From assembly GCA_020049775.1 (NCBI GenBank), contig JAGVLO010000004.1:186001-250000 (forward strand): 64,000 bases of DNA, written 5' to 3'. Shown in pieces: positions 35,379 through 45,007 of the stretch; the stretch's first letter is position 1; each line of letters begins with the position of its first letter. Origin of the DNA: Alphaproteobacteria bacterium. GTDB lineage: Bacteria; Pseudomonadota; Alphaproteobacteria; Rickettsiales; SXRF01. The notes below the pieces were generated by a model. That model was not told the DNA's origin. It saw only the letters and a program-made list of their open reading frames with translations, and searched no databases. The translations under genes and the position numbers were made by a program.

Positions 35379-37091
35379 ATGACCCTGCGGCAGTGCATAC
35401 ATGTTGTATTGCTGCTGTTGCTGGGTGTTGTTGTAGTTGTCTCAACCTATATCAAGCTGAGCTATACGGCCGATGAGCCGTTCCATGTGTTTTGTGGCAT
35501 GGAGTGGTGGCAAAAAGGGCAATACACTATTGAAGCGCTTCACCCGCCGCTGACGCGCCTGATGGTCGCAGCGCCGGAATATTGGCTTTACCCATCTATC
35601 AAACATTATTTTCCGGTCATTGCCAGTTACTGGGAACTGAAAATCGTGTTGTCGCGGCTGGGTAATCTTCCATTCTTTATTATAGGCGGATGGCTTGTGT
35701 TTTCCTGGAGTCGCAAGCTGTCTGGTTATAATCAGGCGCTATGCTCGCTGGCATTATATGTTTCATGTCCGATTTTGCTAGGACACGCCGGACTTGCTAC
35801 AACCGATATGGGTTATACGGTTATGTTCGTGTGGGCTATGATGGCCTGTATCAACTGGATAGAAAAACCTACCGTCAGGGCGTCGCTTGTGGCTGGCGTA
35901 TCGGTTGCGTTGATGGCAGGCGCCAAATTTTCTGCGTTTATCCATTGGCCAATAGGCATGCTTGTGGTGCTTGCTGCTCAATTCTTTGTGCAGTGGCGTA
36001 GTGGCAAAAACAGGATTCTAATAGGAAAAACGCACATAATCCACGGCATTATCTATGTCGCGCCCATATTTGCATTTATACTGGGAGCGCTGTATTTTTT
36101 TAATTATGGCTCGTTGCTCGATGGTATAAACGAGGCTTACATCAAAAACCAGAAAGGCCACGCAATTTGGCTTTTTGAGCCATTACACAATCAGGGCGTA
36201 TGGTATTTCTTTCCGGTGGTCTTTTTCTACAAGACGCCGCTGCCGTTTCTTATTGCTGCATTTTACGGAATTTTTCTTATTTTCCGTCGCCTGAAACACG
36301 ATAATAATGCAATAAGCCAGCTGTTGCCATTTATGATTGCCATGGCGGTGCTGATGGTGAGCATGACCGGCAATATCAATCTTGGGGTGCGCCATGTCAT
36401 GCCGCTTTATCCATTACTGGCCGTGCCGGCAGGATATGGTTTGTATTGTATATGGCAATCTAAGCAGGTTGGACGGTATGTCGCCCTGTTTTTAGTTTTC
36501 TGGCAGCTGTTTGGTGCAGTGAAATCCTACCCTGAATTTATCGCGTACTATAATGAACTGGCGGGAAGCAGGCCTGAATATATTTCGCTGGATAGTGATT
36601 TTGATTGGGGCCAGAATATTATACTTGGTGATAAGGCTGTAAGGGAAATGGGTATTGGGCGCTATCGTTTGTGTGCGCGTAATCTCAATATAACCAAGAC
36701 AAGTATTGCTTATTTTTTAGCTAAAAAACCTGATGACTGCGCCGGTCGCCCTACCATAGGCTGGACACTGATAAGCAGAACTCTCTTGCCCGCGCAAGTT
36801 CCGGCATATGCGTGGTTGAATGACTACAAGCCTGTGGCGGCTGTTGGGCAAACTATGTATCTCTACTATGTAGCGCCATGGCATGTGATGGAATATTGGC
36901 GGTATGTTTCTCCGCGTGATGAATCAGGCAATTTTATGCGCTATCGCGATATGGTTGCGCAAACTTCAGCCTGTAAAACAGGAGTCTATACGTCCGGCAT
37001 TTTATCGTGGCGGGCGCGTGTTTATGTGTCAGTCAAAGCTGCGCTGCCTGCGCACATGAGCGGTTGTATAATAAAGCAGTCTGTAAAATAA
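35379..37091 (+). CDS. GT39-like membrane glycosyltransferase
   Basis: This 570-aa polytopic membrane protein has about ten hydrophobic segments. The first periplasmic loop has the ADEPFHVFCGMEWW and LHPPLTRLM pattern of GT-C enzymes (PMT/ArnT-like), where the acidic residue is catalytic and sugars come from polyprenyl phosphate. LVMVSMTGNINLGVRHVMPLYPLLAV is also family-like, and the C-terminal periplasmic part holds DSDFDWGQN. Acceptor unknown; a glycolipid or protein is possible. It starts on the base after the transglycosylase stop and is AT-richer than its neighbours. Confidence 0.8.
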   Translation: MTLRQCIHVVLLLLLGVVVVVSTYIKLSYTADEPFHVFCGMEWWQKGQYTIEALHPPLTRLMVAAPEYWLYPSIKHYFPVIASYWELKIVLSRLGNLPFFIIGGWLVFSWSRKLSGYNQALCSLALYVSCPILLGHAGLATTDMGYTVMFVWAMMACINWIEKPTVRASLVAGVSVALMAGAKFSAFIHWPIGMLVVLAAQFFVQWRSGKNRILIGKTHIIHGIIYVAPIFAFILGALYFFNYGSLLDGINEAYIKNQKGHAIWLFEPLHNQGVWYFFPVVFFYKTPLPFLIAAFYGIFLIFRRLKHDNNAISQLLPFMIAMAVLMVSMTGNINLGVRHVMPLYPLLAVPAGYGLYCIWQSKQVGRYVALFLVFWQLFGAVKSYPEFIAYYNELAGSRPEYISLDSDFDWGQNIILGDKAVREMGIGRYRLCARNLNITKTSIAYFLAKKPDDCAGRPTIGWTLISRTLLPAQVPAYAWLNDYKPVAAVGQTMYLYYVAPWHVMEYWRYVSPRDESGNFMRYRDMVAQTSACKTGVYTSGILSWRARVYVSVKAALPAHMSGCIIKQSVK

Positions 37092-37181
37092 TCGCGATAA
37101 GTTCTTGCCTAAAGCTAGTTGCTCAGTCTATTTTCATAACTATATATAGTGATGCCAACTATCATTAGAGAAGGGTTGCAC

Positions 37182-38360
37182 ATGATGTCGCATAGCTTGA
37201 GGAATTTTGGTATCTGCATGCTGGTAGGCTTGCTGGCCGCATGTCAACAGCAGCCGTCATCTTCATCGAACCAGTCCGCGCAGATGAAAATCGGCAAGCC
37301 TTATGTCATAGACGGCAAAACCTATTATCCGGAATATGATGCTGGCTATGACCGTGTTGGCGAAGCATCATGGTATGGCCCGGGCTTCCACGGCAAATAC
37401 ACCGCCAACGGCGAAGTGTTCAACCAGAACGACCTGACAGCGGCACACCCCACGCTGCCCATGCCTTCGCTTGTGCGCGTGACGAACCTCACCAATGGCA
37501 AGAGCCTTGTGGTGCGCATCAATGATCGTGGTCCGTTCAAGAGCAACCGCATCATCGACCTGTCGAAAGCCGCCGCCCAGAAATTGGGTGTAGCCGGAGT
37601 GACGCAGGTGCGCGTACAGTTCATGAAGGACGAAAGCGCCGAATATCTTGCCAACCTTGAATCCGGCGGCAAGTCTCTTGATATGGTGGCGCTTAATGAG
37701 ACCATCAAGAACCGTCCGATTATTAGCGACTACACAACCGCCAGCGCGAATGCGCCCGTCTATTCCGGCGATGCAGCGCCTGTATCATCGGTTAACACCA
37801 ACGAGTTGAGAGTGCCGCCAATTGCGTCGCAGAAGGCCGCGCCTGTCCCGATTGCTAAAAAGGAAACCAAGACCGCTGCTGCCAGCAAGTCCGCCAGCAA
37901 ACCTACCAGTAAGTCACAGGCGGCCCTGATTAAGGAAGTCTGGGCAGATGAGGGTGGTTCTGCGCCTTCAGGTTCGCTGGAGCCAGTGGTGTTGAGTCAG
38001 GCTGCTACCGATGTGAAGAATGCGAAACCCTACTCCCCGCCGTCGAATAATACGGCTGCCGTAGCCCAGCCGCAGCAAGCTCCCGCTGTTACAGCGACTG
38101 CTGCTGCCAAGGCCAGCCCTGCCAGTGGTGGTGCTCTGGTGATTCAGGCCGGTTCATTCTCGGCTGAAGCCAATGCCAAGAAACTCACCGTCAAACTTGC
38201 CAGTATTGCAACCGTAGCGATTGACAAAGTAGTTGTTGGCGACAAGACGTGGTTCCGTGTCCGCCTTGGGCCTTTCCACGACAGGCAGAGTGCCGAGGCT
38301 GCGCTTAGCAAGGTACATTCTTCCGGTGTGCCTGACGCCCGCATTGCCCGCCAGTCGTAA
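37182..38360 (+). CDS. rlpA: RlpA-family septal lytic transglycosylase lipoprotein with SPOR domain
   Basis: RlpA binds or cuts denuded glycan at the division septum. The start at ATG 37182 (AAGGG 7 nt before) gives a lipoprotein signal with lipobox LLAAC. The double-psi beta-barrel domain contains GEASWYGPGFHGKYTANGEVF and RINDRGPFKSNRIIDLSKAAA, with the catalytic aspartate in NDRGP. A long Ala/Pro/Lys-rich linker follows and the C-terminal SPOR domain (LVIQAGSFSAEANAKKL to DARIARQ) targets septal peptidoglycan. The track start at GTG 37149 is less likely. Confidence 0.93.
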   Translation: MMSHSLRNFGICMLVGLLAACQQQPSSSSNQSAQMKIGKPYVIDGKTYYPEYDAGYDRVGEASWYGPGFHGKYTANGEVFNQNDLTAAHPTLPMPSLVRVTNLTNGKSLVVRINDRGPFKSNRIIDLSKAAAQKLGVAGVTQVRVQFMKDESAEYLANLESGGKSLDMVALNETIKNRPIISDYTTASANAPVYSGDAAPVSSVNTNELRVPPIASQKAAPVPIAKKETKTAAASKSASKPTSKSQAALIKEVWADEGGSAPSGSLEPVVLSQAATDVKNAKPYSPPSNNTAAVAQPQQAPAVTATAAAKASPASGGALVIQAGSFSAEANAKKLTVKLASIATVAIDKVVVGDKTWFRVRLGPFHDRQSAEAALSKVHSSGVPDARIARQS

Positions 38361-38386
38361 CAGGGCGTGGTTGAGTTGTTGAAACA

Positions 38387-39523
38387 ATGAAAAAACTGCT
38401 TTTGCTGACTGTTGCTACTTCTATTGCGCTTGCTCCTTTTGCGGCGCAATCCACCACCAATGAAAGCATTGCTAAACAGGCGTTTATGATAGACGCCACC
38501 ACACATGCCGTGTTGTTTGACAAGGCAGGTGACGAGCTGATGCATCCGTCATCCATGAGCAAGCTGATGACGCTGTATGTGCTTTTCCAGAAACTCAAAT
38601 CAGGCCGCCTTAAAACCGAGGATAAATTCATCGTCAGTGAAAAGGCGTGGCGCACGCAAGGATCCAAGACGTTTGTTGACCTTGGCGGTGAAATCTCTGT
38701 GGAAGACCTGATTCACGGCATCATTATCCAGTCGGGTAACGACGCCTGCATTGTGGTGGCAGAAGGTATCAGCGGCAGCGAGGAAGCCTTCGTCAAGGAA
38801 ATGAACCGTGTAGCCAAGGAAATAGGCCTTATGCACAGTAATTTCATGAATTCGTCCGGTATGCCGGAAGACAATCACCGGATGACGGCGCGTGACCTTG
38901 CCACGCTTTCCGAGCGCCTTATCAAGGATTTTCCTGAATATTACCATTATTTTGCCATCCGCGAATATACCTATAACAAAATCAAGCAGCAGAATCGTAA
39001 CCGTCTGCTCGGCGCTTCGCTGGGCGTGGACGGGTTGAAGACAGGACATACTGAAGACGGCGGTTACGGTATTGCGCTGGCGGCCCAGCAGGGTGACCGC
39101 CGTCTGATTCTGGTACTCAACGGCATGGCCAGTGACAATGGCCGCGTGCAGGAGGGCGACCGCCTGCTGCGCTACGGTTTCCGCGAATTCGAGAATAAGA
39201 CGATAGTCAAGAGCGGCCAGAAGGTCGCTGACATTCCGGTGTGGTTCGGCAAAACGAAAACACTGCCGCTGGTAGCCGATAAAGACGTAGTGGCCACTTT
39301 GCCCGTAACGGCTGAAAAGGATACCAGTTTTGTCCTGAAATATAACAGCCCTGTGTCCGCACCCGTTGCACAAGGCACGCATGTGGCTGACCTTGTGATC
39401 AAAAGCAAGGGCGGCGGCGAACAGGTGATTCCGCTTAAGGCGGGCGAGGAAGTACCGAAACTTTCTGCCTTTGGCCATATGTTCGCCGTCATCAGGCATT
39501 TTGTCATGTCCTCTGGCCAGTAA
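38387..39523 (+). CDS. D-alanyl-D-alanine carboxypeptidase (DacA/DacC type)
   Basis: This 378-aa penicillin-binding protein trims the terminal D-alanine of stem peptides. It has a signal peptide (LLLLTVATSIALAPFAAQS), the active-site SMSK (S-x-x-K) in HPSSMSKLMTLYVLF, the SGN motif in IQSGNDACIVVAEG and the KTG motif in GLKTGHTEDGGYGIALA. The C-terminal beta domain (from about residue 275) and a final helix FGHMFAVIRHFVMS could bind the inner membrane. It follows rlpA by 26 bp. Confidence 0.95.
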   Translation: MKKLLLLTVATSIALAPFAAQSTTNESIAKQAFMIDATTHAVLFDKAGDELMHPSSMSKLMTLYVLFQKLKSGRLKTEDKFIVSEKAWRTQGSKTFVDLGGEISVEDLIHGIIIQSGNDACIVVAEGISGSEEAFVKEMNRVAKEIGLMHSNFMNSSGMPEDNHRMTARDLATLSERLIKDFPEYYHYFAIREYTYNKIKQQNRNRLLGASLGVDGLKTGHTEDGGYGIALAAQQGDRRLILVLNGMASDNGRVQEGDRLLRYGFREFENKTIVKSGQKVADIPVWFGKTKTLPLVADKDVVATLPVTAEKDTSFVLKYNSPVSAPVAQGTHVADLVIKSKGGGEQVIPLKAGEEVPKLSAFGHMFAVIRHFVMSSGQ

Positions 39524-39529
39524 CCTGTA

Positions 39530-40177
39530 ATGGCGGGCCGTTTCATCAGTTTCGAGGGCGGTGAGGGCAGTGGTAAATCCACGCAGTCGCAACTATTATG
39601 CAAGGCGTTTGGTGCGGCAAAAGTGGCGCATGTGTCCACGCGTGAACCGGGCGGTTCGTCCGGTGCCGAGCAGATACGCAGCCTGCTGGTCACCGGCGAT
39701 AAAGATGCATGGGACGCGGAAACGGAAACGTTGCTTTTTTACGCGGCACGCCTTGACCATCTCAACAAGCTGATTTCTCCAGCGCTGGCCTCGGGCAAGC
39801 ATGTGGTGTGCGACCGCTTTGCCGATTCCACCCGCGTGTATCAGGGGGTGGGAAAGGGGTTGCCTGCACAATTCATACAGATGCTGCACCGCCTGACGAT
39901 AGGCAATGTCATGCCCGACATCACGCTGATATTCGACATTAATCCGGAAGAGGGGCTGAAGCGCGCGCATGCGCGGCGCGGTAACGAAACACGCTTCGAG
40001 TCCATGGATATGGAATTCCACCACCGTATCCGTGCAGGTTTCCTTGCTATAGCCAAGGAAGAGCCGTCGCGCTGCATTGTGTTTGATGCTTCACAAGACA
40101 AGGTGACATTGCATAAGCAGGTGGTAGAATCGCTGAACCATAAACTAGGTTTAGCGCTTAACCCCTGCAATGATTGA
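39530..40177 (+). CDS. tmk: thymidylate kinase
   Basis: Tmk phosphorylates dTMP to dTDP. The 215-aa protein has P-loop SFEGGEGSGKSTQSQLL at residues 6-22, the DR motif in VVCDRFADSTRVYQG and a LID region with RRGNETRFESMD. It begins 6 bp after the carboxypeptidase stop and overlaps holB by 8 nt, the conserved alphaproteobacterial order dac-tmk-holB. Confidence 0.97.
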   Translation: MAGRFISFEGGEGSGKSTQSQLLCKAFGAAKVAHVSTREPGGSSGAEQIRSLLVTGDKDAWDAETETLLFYAARLDHLNKLISPALASGKHVVCDRFADSTRVYQGVGKGLPAQFIQMLHRLTIGNVMPDITLIFDINPEEGLKRAHARRGNETRFESMDMEFHHRIRAGFLAIAKEEPSRCIVFDASQDKVTLHKQVVESLNHKLGLALNPCND

Positions 40178-41234
40178 CGAAGAACTTTCCCCCAGAAATG
40201 CAACCGAACTCTATGGCCACAGCGAGGCAGAGGCCGTGCTGCTGCACGACATGTCCGGCGGACGCATGCCGCATGGCTGGATATTTTCCGGCGGCGAGGG
40301 TATAGGCAAGGCTACGCTGGCCTACCGTTTTGCGCGTGCGCTGCTTGCGGGCCGCAAGTCACTGGATATGCCGCCCGAGCATCCGGTGTTCCGCCGTGTG
40401 GCGGCGGGTTCGCACTCCGATTTGCTGGTGGTCGAACCCATTCATGACCCCAAAAAAGAGGAAAAAAACCGCATCATTTCCGTCGAGCAGGCGCGCGGGA
40501 TTGGCGAGTTCCTGTCGCTGACGCCAGGTGAGAGCTTCTGGCGGGTGGTGATTGTCGATTCCGCCGATGCGCTCAACAACAACGCCGCCAACGCCATCCT
40601 GAAAATTCTGGAAGAGCCGCCGCCGCAAACGGCGCTTATCCTTATTTCGCATAATTCGGGCCGCTTGCTTCCCACCATCCGCTCGCGCTGCCGTATGCTA
40701 AAGCTCAAGCCGCTGGACGAGCAGGACTTTACCAATGTCATGCGCCAGATTGCCCCGGGCAATGATAGCGATTATGTGCGCACGCTTGGTGTGCTTTCGG
40801 CCTTTGCACCGGGTGTGGCGCTGGCGCTGCACCAGCAGGAAGCCCCCGAGTTGTATGAAAAATTGCTGGCTCTGTTCGCCAAACTGCCCGCCATCAATAG
40901 TGGTGAGGTGTATGCGCTGGCGGATGAGGTAGGCACGGGTAAAGTACACACGAACTGGCAGGCCTTCACCCGATTGGTGCTGTGTCTATTGTCGCGAGCT
41001 GCCAAATTTTCGGCGGGGCTTCCGGTGGATACCATGTCGGAGGAAGAGGGCAAGGCACTCGCGGCCATGCAGCAGCTGCACCCGTCCACGGTCTGGGCAG
41101 GCAAGTGGCAACAGACGATGGATCAGTTTTTATTGGCGGAAAGGCTGCATCTCGATTACAAACAGGTGATTATTACCTTTATTCACTCGCTTAACTCGAA
41201 AGAAGGGTTCCAGATAGGGAACGCAGCCGCTTGA
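40170..41234 (+). CDS. holB: DNA polymerase III delta' subunit
   Basis: HolB is part of the clamp loader. The 354-aa AAA+ protein has a P-loop-like FSGGEGIGKATLAYRFARALL (residues 32-52), VIVDSADALNNNAANAILKILEEPPPQ at the Walker B/sensor region, and TALILISHNSGRLLPTIRSRCRMLKL at sensor 1 and SRC. The zinc-binding cysteine cluster of the E. coli protein is absent, as in many alphaproteobacteria. Its stop overlaps the TTG start of metG. Confidence 0.94.
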   Translation: MIDEELSPRNATELYGHSEAEAVLLHDMSGGRMPHGWIFSGGEGIGKATLAYRFARALLAGRKSLDMPPEHPVFRRVAAGSHSDLLVVEPIHDPKKEEKNRIISVEQARGIGEFLSLTPGESFWRVVIVDSADALNNNAANAILKILEEPPPQTALILISHNSGRLLPTIRSRCRMLKLKPLDEQDFTNVMRQIAPGNDSDYVRTLGVLSAFAPGVALALHQQEAPELYEKLLALFAKLPAINSGEVYALADEVGTGKVHTNWQAFTRLVLCLLSRAAKFSAGLPVDTMSEEEGKALAAMQQLHPSTVWAGKWQQTMDQFLLAERLHLDYKQVIITFIHSLNSKEGFQIGNAAA

Positions 41235-42778
41235 CTAATAACAATTTTTACGTAACCACTCCCATTTATTATGTAAACGACCGCCCGCATATAGGCCATG
41301 CCTATACGTCGGTGGCCTGTGACGTGCTGGCGCGTTACAAGCGACTGTGCGGTTATAACGTAAAATTCCTGACCGGCACCGATGAACACGGCCAGAAGGT
41401 TGAAAAATCCGCCGCGTCAGCGGCTGTTGCCCCGCAAGCACTGGCTGATGCCAATTCGCAACATTTCCGCGAATTGACCGGCCTGATGGACCTTAGCAAC
41501 GATGACTTCATACGCACCACCGAGCCACGCCATGTTGCCGCTGCGCAGGCGTTATGGAAAAAAATGGCGGATAACGGCCATATTTATCTTGGCAGCTATT
41601 CCGGCTGGTATTCTGTGCGTGATGAGGCCTATTATCAGGAATCCGAGCTTGTCGCAGGGCCAAAAGGTAACAAGATTGCCCCCACGGGCGCAGAGGTTGA
41701 ATGGGTCGAAGAACCAAGCTATTTTTTCAAATTATCGGCCTTTGAAGGTCCATTATTAGCCCATTATGAGCAAAATTCCGGCTTTATAGGCCCTGACACC
41801 CGCCGAAACGAGATAATAAGCTTCGTAAAAGGTGGCCTGAAGGATCTTTCTATATCAAGGACTACCTTTTCATGGGGTATTCCCGTACCCGGGGATGAAA
41901 AACACGTCATGTATGTGTGGCTGGACGCCCTGACCAATTACCTGTCGGCTCTGGGCTTTCCAGATACCTCCAAACCCGATTATAAGGCCTTCTGGCCAGC
42001 CGATTTGCATATGGTTGGCAAGGATATCATCCGTTTTCACACGGTTTATTGGCCAGCTTTCCTTATGGCAGCCCAGTTACCCCTGCCAAAAAGGGTGTTT
42101 GCCCATGGCTGGTGGACGATTGAGGGCGAAAAAATGTCAAAATCGCTCGGAAATGCCATCGCGCCACAGGCTTTGGTGGAAGAATTCGGGCTGGACCAGA
42201 CACGCTGGTTCATGATGCGCGAAGTTCCTTTTGGCAATGACGGCAACTTTTCCCGCGAGGGTATGATTAACCGTATCAATAGTGAACTGGCCAATAACAT
42301 CGGTAACCTTGCCCAGCGTACCCTGTCCATGGTGGCTAAAAACTGCGACGGCAAGGTGCCAGGCAAAGTAGCCATGAATGCGCAGGATGAAGCCGCGCTG
42401 GACAAGCTGTATAAGTCTGTGAAGAGTTATATGGAGTCCATTGATTCCTATAAATTTAATCAGGCGCTGGATGTGGTGGTGGCGTTTGCCAGCGAGGCCA
42501 ATGCCTATATCGATGTGCAAGCGCCATGGAAGCTGAAAAAGGAAGATCCCAAACGCATGGAAGCCGTGCTATTCGTGCTTCTGGAGTATATCCGTGTAAT
42601 TGCCATTCTTTTGCAACCTGTTATGCCTAAATCCTCATCAAAAATATTAGACCAGCTGTGCATAACTCCTGAAGGCCGCGGATTTTCTGCCTTGGGGTAC
42701 TCGGCTAGGCTGTCCCCCGGGGCGGTTTTACTAGCGCCCGAGCCGGTATTTCCACGCTTCATGGAAAAGGCAGCCTGA
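41231..42778 (+). CDS. metG: methionyl-tRNA synthetase
   Basis: MetG charges tRNA-Met. The 515-aa protein shows the HIGH-type motif RPHIGHAYTSVACDVLARYKR near the N-terminus, TGTDEHGQKVEKSA and the KMSKS motif GEKMSKSLGNAI near residue 300. It is the short form without the zinc-knuckle four-cysteine insertion and without the C-terminal EMAP-like domain. The start is TTG at 41231, overlapping the holB TGA as TTGA. Confidence 0.97.
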   Translation: MTNNNFYVTTPIYYVNDRPHIGHAYTSVACDVLARYKRLCGYNVKFLTGTDEHGQKVEKSAASAAVAPQALADANSQHFRELTGLMDLSNDDFIRTTEPRHVAAAQALWKKMADNGHIYLGSYSGWYSVRDEAYYQESELVAGPKGNKIAPTGAEVEWVEEPSYFFKLSAFEGPLLAHYEQNSGFIGPDTRRNEIISFVKGGLKDLSISRTTFSWGIPVPGDEKHVMYVWLDALTNYLSALGFPDTSKPDYKAFWPADLHMVGKDIIRFHTVYWPAFLMAAQLPLPKRVFAHGWWTIEGEKMSKSLGNAIAPQALVEEFGLDQTRWFMMREVPFGNDGNFSREGMINRINSELANNIGNLAQRTLSMVAKNCDGKVPGKVAMNAQDEAALDKLYKSVKSYMESIDSYKFNQALDVVVAFASEANAYIDVQAPWKLKKEDPKRMEAVLFVLLEYIRVIAILLQPVMPKSSSKILDQLCITPEGRGFSALGYSARLSPGAVLLAPEPVFPRFMEKAA

Positions 42779-42790
42779 CGTGAGGAGGAA

Positions 42791-43585
42791 ATGATGCTGG
42801 TTGATAGTCACTGCCACCTCAATTTTCCTGATTTTAAAGAAGACCTTGATGGCGTTGTTTCACGTGCAAAAGCGGCGGGTGTAGGCGTTATGCAGACCAT
42901 TTGCACCGAAATGGCTGAATTCGACGAGGTCCACGGTATCGCCCAACGTTATGAGGGCATCTATTGTTCCGTAGGTGTACACCCTAATGATTCGGGAGAG
43001 ACTAAAATCACTTCAGCAGAGGATCTTATAGCCAAAACTTCAAGTGAAAAAGTCATCGGTATCGGTGAAACGGGGCTGGATTACCATTACGAGCGCAGCA
43101 ACCGCGAGATCCAGAAAACCAGCTTTATCGAGCATATCAAGGCCGGCCGCGCCACCGGCCTGCCGGTCATTATCCATACGCGTGACGCGGACGAGGACAC
43201 GATTTCCATATTAAGGGAAGAGGCGGCAAAGGGTTCTTTCAAGGGCTTGATACATTGCTTTACATCTTCACAATATCTAGCTGAAGAAGCAGTGAAAATG
43301 GGTTTTTATATCTCGCTGTCGGGCATCATATCCTTCAAGAACGCACAGGCCATCCGCGATGCCATAAAAAATGTACCAATGGACAGTCTGTTAGTGGAAA
43401 CCGACGCCCCATATCTTGCGCCAATGCCGCACCGTGGCAAGCGAAACGAGCCATCTTTTGTCATACACACCAACAAGGTGCTGGCTGAACTTAAAGGCAT
43501 TTCTGAGAAAGAGTGTGCAACCATTACCACAGACAATTTTTTCAGGCTTTTTGACAAGGCAAAGCGTCCGGAGGCGTTCGCATGA
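42791..43585 (+). CDS. tatD: TatD family metal-dependent hydrolase
   Basis: TatD-type proteins are metal-dependent deoxyribonucleases (TIM barrel). The 264-aa protein has DSHCHLNFPDF at the N-terminus (metal ligands), GIGETGLDYHYERS, LPVIIHTRDADEDT, GLIHCFTSSQYLAEEAVKMG and LLVETDAPYLAP with the last aspartate ligand. AGGAGG lies just before the doubled ATG. It is coupled to the next gene by an ATGA overlap. Confidence 0.95.
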   Translation: MMLVDSHCHLNFPDFKEDLDGVVSRAKAAGVGVMQTICTEMAEFDEVHGIAQRYEGIYCSVGVHPNDSGETKITSAEDLIAKTSSEKVIGIGETGLDYHYERSNREIQKTSFIEHIKAGRATGLPVIIHTRDADEDTISILREEAAKGSFKGLIHCFTSSQYLAEEAVKMGFYISLSGIISFKNAQAIRDAIKNVPMDSLLVETDAPYLAPMPHRGKRNEPSFVIHTNKVLAELKGISEKECATITTDNFFRLFDKAKRPEAFA

Positions 43586-44355
43586 AGGTGACGATGTTGG
43601 GTTGCGGCGCATCGGCGGGTGTACCCATGATTGGTTGCGATTGCGAGGTATGCACCTCGAATGACCCAAAAAACAAGCGCAGCAGAGTTTCATTGTTATT
43701 GGAAATCAATGATATAAATATACTTATCGACACGTCGCCAGATTTAAGAATGCAGGCCATTGCCAATAACATCCGCCGCGTGGACGCCGTATTATACACA
43801 CATGACCATGCCGACCATACGCATGGCGTTGATGATTTGAGGGCTTTTAACTACTTATCAAACAAAACCATACCGGTTTACGGCGATCAGGAAACCATCG
43901 GCATCCTGCAGGAGAAATTCAAGTATGTGTTCCTGCCGCGACCACAGAACATCTGGTACCGGCCAAGTATCGAACCGCATGTGCTGCCGGACGCGCCGGT
44001 ACTGCAATTCACCCTTATGGGGCTGGATTTTGTGGCTTTCAAGCAACAGCATGGCAAAATTGCGACATTGGGCTACCGGATAGGTAACTTTGCATACTCA
44101 ACCGACGTAAATCACCTGCCAGAGGCGGCTTTTGATGCTTTGCAGGGCGTTGAAGTATGGGTGGTGGACTGTCTGCGATATACGGAGTCGCCGACCCATT
44201 CCAACCTTGAGCGCACGCTGGAATGGATTGGCCGTATGCGGCCAAAACTCTCGGTTCTGACGCATATGGGCCATGAATTTGAATACCATAAGCTGGCCTC
44301 GGAACTACCTGCCGGCGTGGTGCCAGGCTATGACAATATGGTTATTGAACTATAA
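43582..44355 (+). CDS. MBL-fold hydrolase (PhnP-like)
   Basis: This 257-aa metallo-beta-lactamase-fold protein has the metal motif THDHADHTHG (near residue 73), an N-terminal GCGASAGVPMIGCDC-EVC cluster of cysteines resembling the structural zinc site of PhnP, and late VLTHMGHEFEY. PhnP hydrolyses cyclic phosphodiesters; the conserved place after tatD in alphaproteobacteria argues for a housekeeping role, not phosphonate breakdown. Substrate not determined. Confidence 0.9.
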   Translation: MKVTMLGCGASAGVPMIGCDCEVCTSNDPKNKRSRVSLLLEINDINILIDTSPDLRMQAIANNIRRVDAVLYTHDHADHTHGVDDLRAFNYLSNKTIPVYGDQETIGILQEKFKYVFLPRPQNIWYRPSIEPHVLPDAPVLQFTLMGLDFVAFKQQHGKIATLGYRIGNFAYSTDVNHLPEAAFDALQGVEVWVVDCLRYTESPTHSNLERTLEWIGRMRPKLSVLTHMGHEFEYHKLASELPAGVVPGYDNMVIEL

Positions 44356-44374
44356 CAATAAATAGGTGACTATA

Positions 44375-44947
44375 ATGCGAATAATAATCAACTTTCTTCT
44401 TATTATGCTTTTTTTGGGGGCTGCCATCATGACATCGCCACTCCATACGGCTACAGCAGCAGACACCCAGACGGCCTATGATTTTTCCTTTGAAACGCTG
44501 GACGGCAACCCATTGAAGCTGGCGGATTTCAAGGGCAAGCCGCTGCTTATTGTGAATACGGCGTCAAAATGCGGCTTTACGGGCCAGTATAAGGGCCTGC
44601 AGGCGCTATACGACAAATATAAGGACAAGGGGTTGGTGATAATCGGCGTGCCGTCCAATGACTTTGGCCAGCAAGAGCCGGGCAGTGCTAGTGAGATCAA
44701 GAAATTCTGCGAGCTGAATTACGGCGTGACATTCCCGATGACCACCAAGCAGGTCGTGTCAGGCGATAGCGCGCATCCGTTTTATCAATGGGCCTATAAA
44801 AAACTTGGATTTGGTACTGGGCCTAAATGGAATTTTCATAAATATCTGGTAGATACTAAAGGTAATGTAGTCGATTACTTTAATTCAACTACGGCACCGG
44901 ATGCTGATAATCTAGTCGCTGCCATTGATAAAGTGATTGAAAAATAA
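44375..44947 (+). CDS. glutathione peroxidase family protein, exported
   Basis: This thiol peroxidase reduces hydroperoxides. The ATG at 44375, after AGGTGA with 5-nt spacing, gives 190 aa with a signal peptide (IINFLLIMLFLGAAIMTSPLHTATAAD), so it is periplasmic, which is less common for the family. The active cysteine lies in NTASKCGFTGQY (cysteine in place of selenocysteine), with glutamine in GVPSNDFGQQEPG and the tryptophan in KWNFHKYLVD. The track's GTG start 9 nt earlier is less likely. Confidence 0.92.
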   Translation: MRIIINFLLIMLFLGAAIMTSPLHTATAADTQTAYDFSFETLDGNPLKLADFKGKPLLIVNTASKCGFTGQYKGLQALYDKYKDKGLVIIGVPSNDFGQQEPGSASEIKKFCELNYGVTFPMTTKQVVSGDSAHPFYQWAYKKLGFGTGPKWNFHKYLVDTKGNVVDYFNSTTAPDADNLVAAIDKVIEK

Positions 44948-45007
44948 CAATTTATATATCTTATGGTCTGTTTTTTCCATAATATATATTATACGATAAT
45001 TTGAGGT

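Noticed and set aside
38600-39592. Minus-strand 330-aa ORF
   Set aside because: Antisense to the D,D-carboxypeptidase gene and without family features.
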